This document shows positions 61,233 through 64,000 of a DNA stretch of 64,000 bases, piece by piece (position 1 is the stretch's first letter; every line of letters starts with the position of its first letter). The notes under the pieces were generated by a model. It had not been told where the DNA came from and ran no database searches. It saw only the letters and a program-made list of their open reading frames with translations. This DNA is from Cytobacillus kochii. Its GTDB lineage: Bacteria; Bacillota; Bacilli; Bacillales; Cytobacillaceae. Location: positions 124,001 to 188,000 of the forward strand of contig NZ_JAIVAM010000007.1 in the NCBI RefSeq assembly GCF_020171845.1, written 5' to 3'. Made by a program: the position numbers and the translations under genes.

Positions 61233-63335
61233 ATGAAGAAAATATCGGTAATCATACCAGTGTTTAATACTGCTGAGTTTTTATCTGATTCGATTACCTC
61301 AGTTCTAAATCAAACTTATTCTAATATCGAACTTATAATAATAGATGATGGATCTACTAATGAAAAGGTAAAGGAGGCATTATACCCTTATAAAACATAC
61401 TCAAATGTAAAAATAATTTATTTAAACGAAAACAAAGGAGTTGGCTATGCTCGCAATAAGGGGTTAGACCATGCTACTGGAGAATATATATATTTTCTTG
61501 ATAGTGATGATATGATTTCTTCAAACACACTTAAAGAACTCATATCTAACATTAACAATTCACATTATATTTTTGGTAACACAATTAGAATTAAAAACGT
61601 GGATGAAATAGATGAATATCCCGTACAAGATTTAATAACAAATGTAAAAGTAAATAAAGCATTCAATGATTTATCTATTTTAAACTGCCTTTTAGACTCT
61701 AGTTGGATTAAGGCAAATAACATTATTTTCAATGAAGATTTTTACTTTTATACAGATATGTCATTTATAGTAAATGTTCTCAAAGAAGATATAACATCTT
61801 CTATTCTTGTTTGCCAAGGGGCACATTATTATTCTAGATTAAGAAATGACCCAATCAGTAATCCTTCACTACTGCAAATGGATACAAAAATACAAGCGCA
61901 TGATTTTTTGAATTTATATATTAATTTAAAATTGAAAAACCATAGTAACAAAATAATAAATGAATTTTTAGATAATCAATTATTAAAATACTATAGAAAA
62001 AACCATTTTAACATTTTCAATGACTTCGAAATATATCAAGATTTGATTAGAGCGTTTGATAAGATGGAGGATATAAAAAAACAAAATAATCCATTTATAA
62101 ACATACAAATCACTCAACTAAAAAGGCATAATCAAAAAATGTTTCAAGTATACAATAGACTAGAAAGGATTCTAAAAGATATAAAAATTGCATTATCTGG
62201 CCGTACAAAATTTAAAATATTCCTGTATAAAAAACTATTAACTAAACTTCCTTTAAAGAAAAAGACGGTAGTATTTGAAAGCTTTTTAGGTAAAAATTAC
62301 TCCGATAGTCCAAAAAATTTGTATGAATACATGTTACTGAATAATAAAGACTTTAATTTTGTTTGGATATTTAATGAAAGAAAAAGAATACCAGGTAACG
62401 CAAAACAAATTAAGAGGTTTAGCCTTAAATATTACTATTACTTAGCTACCTCCAAATATTGGGTTAGTAATTCCAGAATGCCTTTACACCTTAATAAAAG
62501 AGAAGGAAATATTTACTTACAGACATGGCATGGAACACCTCTGAAGAAACTAGTGTTTGATATGAATGAAGTATATTCTGCAAATCCAAAGTATAAAGAA
62601 CATTTTTATAAACAATCTAGAAGATGGGATTACTTGATAGCAGCAAATAAATATTCAAGTGACATTTTTAAGAGAGCATTTAAATTTGAAAAGAGAATGC
62701 TTGAATTTGGTTATCCTAGAAATGATGTCTTACATCATCCTGATAAAGATCTATTTTCAATTAAAGTTAAAAGAAAATTAAACATTCCCTTAGATAAAAA
62801 GATAATCACCTATGCTCCTACCTGGCGGGATGATGATTTCTATGCTCCAGGAAAATATAAATTTCAATTAAAATTAGATCTTGAAAAAATGAAGCAGACA
62901 CTAGGAGATGAATATGTTATCTTACTAAGAATGCATTATTTTATTGCTGATAACATTGATACAAGTAACTTTAAAGATTTTGTATTTAACTTATCGAAGT
63001 ACGATGATATAGCTGACTTGTATTTAATATCAGATATCTTGATAACTGATTATTCATCTGTATTTTTTGATTATGCTAACTTGAAGCGACCTATATTGTT
63101 TTATACCTATGACTTAGAAAAGTATCGTGACACTTTAAGGGGATTTTATATAGATATGGAAAAAGAAGTACCTGGTCCATTGTTGAAAACAACTGATGAA
63201 ATAATTAATGCCATTCAAAATATCGATAAAGTGCAGGCAGAATTCTTGCCAAAATACGAAGCGTTTTACGAAAAGTACTGTTCATGGGAAAATGGGAATG
63301 CTTCAGAAAAAATTGTTGATGAAGTGTTCAAATAA
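61233..63335 (+). CDS. GT2 glycosyltransferase fused to CDP-glycerol glycerophosphotransferase
   Basis: A 700-residue bifunctional protein. Residues 1-about 250 are a GT2 domain (ISVIIPVFNTAEFL, LIIIDDGS, YFLDSDD). Residues about 340-700 are the TagF/TagB-type domain (LQTWHGTPLKKL, YAPTWRDDDF, ILITDYSSVFFD). It should both add a sugar and transfer glycerol phosphate in teichoic acid synthesis. No transmembrane helix; membrane-associated via basic patches. ATG follows AAAAGGAGAAC. It is clearly more AT-rich than its neighbours, which may signal acquisition by transfer. Confidence 0.92.
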   Translation: MKKISVIIPVFNTAEFLSDSITSVLNQTYSNIELIIIDDGSTNEKVKEALYPYKTYSNVKIIYLNENKGVGYARNKGLDHATGEYIYFLDSDDMISSNTLKELISNINNSHYIFGNTIRIKNVDEIDEYPVQDLITNVKVNKAFNDLSILNCLLDSSWIKANNIIFNEDFYFYTDMSFIVNVLKEDITSSILVCQGAHYYSRLRNDPISNPSLLQMDTKIQAHDFLNLYINLKLKNHSNKIINEFLDNQLLKYYRKNHFNIFNDFEIYQDLIRAFDKMEDIKKQNNPFINIQITQLKRHNQKMFQVYNRLERILKDIKIALSGRTKFKIFLYKKLLTKLPLKKKTVVFESFLGKNYSDSPKNLYEYMLLNNKDFNFVWIFNERKRIPGNAKQIKRFSLKYYYYLATSKYWVSNSRMPLHLNKREGNIYLQTWHGTPLKKLVFDMNEVYSANPKYKEHFYKQSRRWDYLIAANKYSSDIFKRAFKFEKRMLEFGYPRNDVLHHPDKDLFSIKVKRKLNIPLDKKIITYAPTWRDDDFYAPGKYKFQLKLDLEKMKQTLGDEYVILLRMHYFIADNIDTSNFKDFVFNLSKYDDIADLYLISDILITDYSSVFFDYANLKRPILFYTYDLEKYRDTLRGFYIDMEKEVPGPLLKTTDEIINAIQNIDKVQAEFLPKYEAFYEKYCSWENGNASEKIVDEVFK

Positions 63336-63384
63336 ATCACATTACAAATTCCCATAAATAGTATTCGGGTTCACCATAATCTAA

Positions 63385-63433
63385 AAATAAAAAGTTCATT
63401 TGTTCCTCAAGAGAGGAACAAATGAACTTTTTT
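63385..63433. terminator. Bidirectional terminator between the TagF-like gene and tagH
   Basis: An 18-bp perfect stem (63391-63408 with 63413-63430, loop AAGA) flanked by A and T runs, between converging genes. Confidence 0.93.
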
Positions 63434-64000
63434 AAACTAAATTTAATTCTCTTTGTTTCTTTAATGAATTATCCCTGTATTCTTTCTTCTCTTCACTAGT
63501 CATTTTTTTATATTCATTCAAAAACTTTTCATATTCAGGAATGACATTATTTACATCTCCATACATTCGAATTTGTCCATACTCAAGCCAGATAGCTTTT
63601 TCACAAAACTGTTTCATTTGACCTATTGAATGACTGATGAAAAACATCGTTTTCCCTTGAGATTTAAATTCATTCATCTTGTCTAAACATTTCTCTGCAA
63701 ATGCCTTATCTCCCACTGACAATGCCTCATCTATTATTAATACATCTGGATCAGTATGCACAGAAATAGAAAACCCGAGGCGGGATTTCATCCCGCTGGA
63801 ATATGACTTAACTGGCTGATCAATAAATTTGTCTAACTCTGCAAATTCAATAATACTTGGTTCTAAGTTTTTTATATCCTTCTTACTAAACCCTAACATT
63901 AAACATTTTAGTTCAATATTTTCTCTACCAGTAAGCTGATTGTTTAGACCAGCAGAGACAGCTATTAAAGACGGCTGACCATTAATTTTAATTGTTCCTT
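63432..64000 (-). CDS. tagH: Teichoic acid ABC exporter ATPase TagH, 3' part
   Basis: The last 188 codons of an ABC ATPase; the open frame continues past the right window edge, and the first ATG inside the window is internal. Motifs: INGQPSLIAVSAGLNNQLTGREN, signature YSSGMKSRLGFS, Walker B VLIIDEALSVGD and switch FFISHS, all typical of TagH/RfbE-type polymer exporters. It ends shortly after the ATPase domain, so it lacks the long C-terminal extension of B. subtilis TagH. With a TagG permease (presumably further right) it flips completed wall teichoic acid. Confidence 0.92.
   Translation of the reverse strand, partial: GTIKINGQPSLIAVSAGLNNQLTGRENIELKCLMLGFSKKDIKNLEPSIIEFAELDKFIDQPVKSYSSGMKSRLGFSISVHTDPDVLIIDEALSVGDKAFAEKCLDKMNEFKSQGKTMFFISHSIGQMKQFCEKAIWLEYGQIRMYGDVNNVIPEYEKFLNEYKKMTSEEKKEYRDNSLKKQRELNLV

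Noticed and set aside
63432..63899. Short ABC protein starting at the ATG at 63899
   Set aside because: The frame continues upstream to the window edge with conserved ABC residues (SAGLNNQLTGREN), so this ATG is internal.

Overview
The window looks like a chromosomal segment of a motile, low-G+C Gram-positive rod of the Bacillaceae or a close relative. I infer this from gene content and order: minJ, ctpB, ftsX, ftsE, cccB, yvjA, prfB, secA, hpf, fliT, fliS, fliD, flaG, hag, csrA, fliW, yviE, flgL, flgK, flgN, flgM, yvyF, comFC, comFA, degV, degU, degS, yvyE, an LCP gene and tagO follow the layout known from Bacillus subtilis. Most genes lie on the minus strand, which is probably the leading strand. 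No rRNA, tRNA, CRISPR array, insertion sequence or prophage was seen.

Layout. 1-8.7 kb: the 5' end of uvrB with a LexA-like box, an orphan membrane protein, an AI-2E family protein, a six-gene quinone/electrophile detoxification cluster headed by mhqR with clear palindromic operators, and an ABC-F ribosome-protection-type ATPase. 8.8-24 kb: a division and envelope block (minJ, ctpB, an M23 endopeptidase with coiled coil, ftsX, ftsE), cccB, a YitT family protein, prfB with its programmed +1 frameshift, secA and a second SEC-C protein. 24-33.4 kb: accessory genes, mainly a Ugp-type ABC importer joined to two metallophosphoesterases and a Tyr-phosphatase-like enzyme, with a divergent GntR regulator. 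33.5-45.2 kb: hpf and the late flagellar genes, with sigma-D promoters, a sigma-B-like promoter and the CsrA hairpin of the hag leader. 45.2-53.9 kb: comFC/comFA (no comFB), degV, degU/degS, yvyE and an LCP ligase. 54.9-64 kb: a wall-glycan locus (tagO, a GT4, tagA, a MurJ-type flippase, an O-antigen-polymerase-like protein, a GT2/CDP-glycerol glycerophosphotransferase fusion, and tagH cut by the window edge).

The least explained structure is a set of three intergenic tandem arrays at about 17.6-18.7, 48.7-49.6 and 54.1-54.7 kb. Their unit sequences differ, yet all three have a 51-bp period (17 codons), the same strand polarity (purine-rich on the minus strand), and a position directly behind the terminator of a minus-strand housekeeping gene (prfB, degU, tagO). 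In the same minus-strand register each unit carries GAAT-H-GC (Ile-Ala codons), and in all three arrays the Ile codon alternates with Thr. Single-base indels, openness of both strands and the lack of start signals argue against simple protein coding. This is my main candidate for an undescribed system.

All product names rest on reading motifs and on remembered family features; no database search was run.
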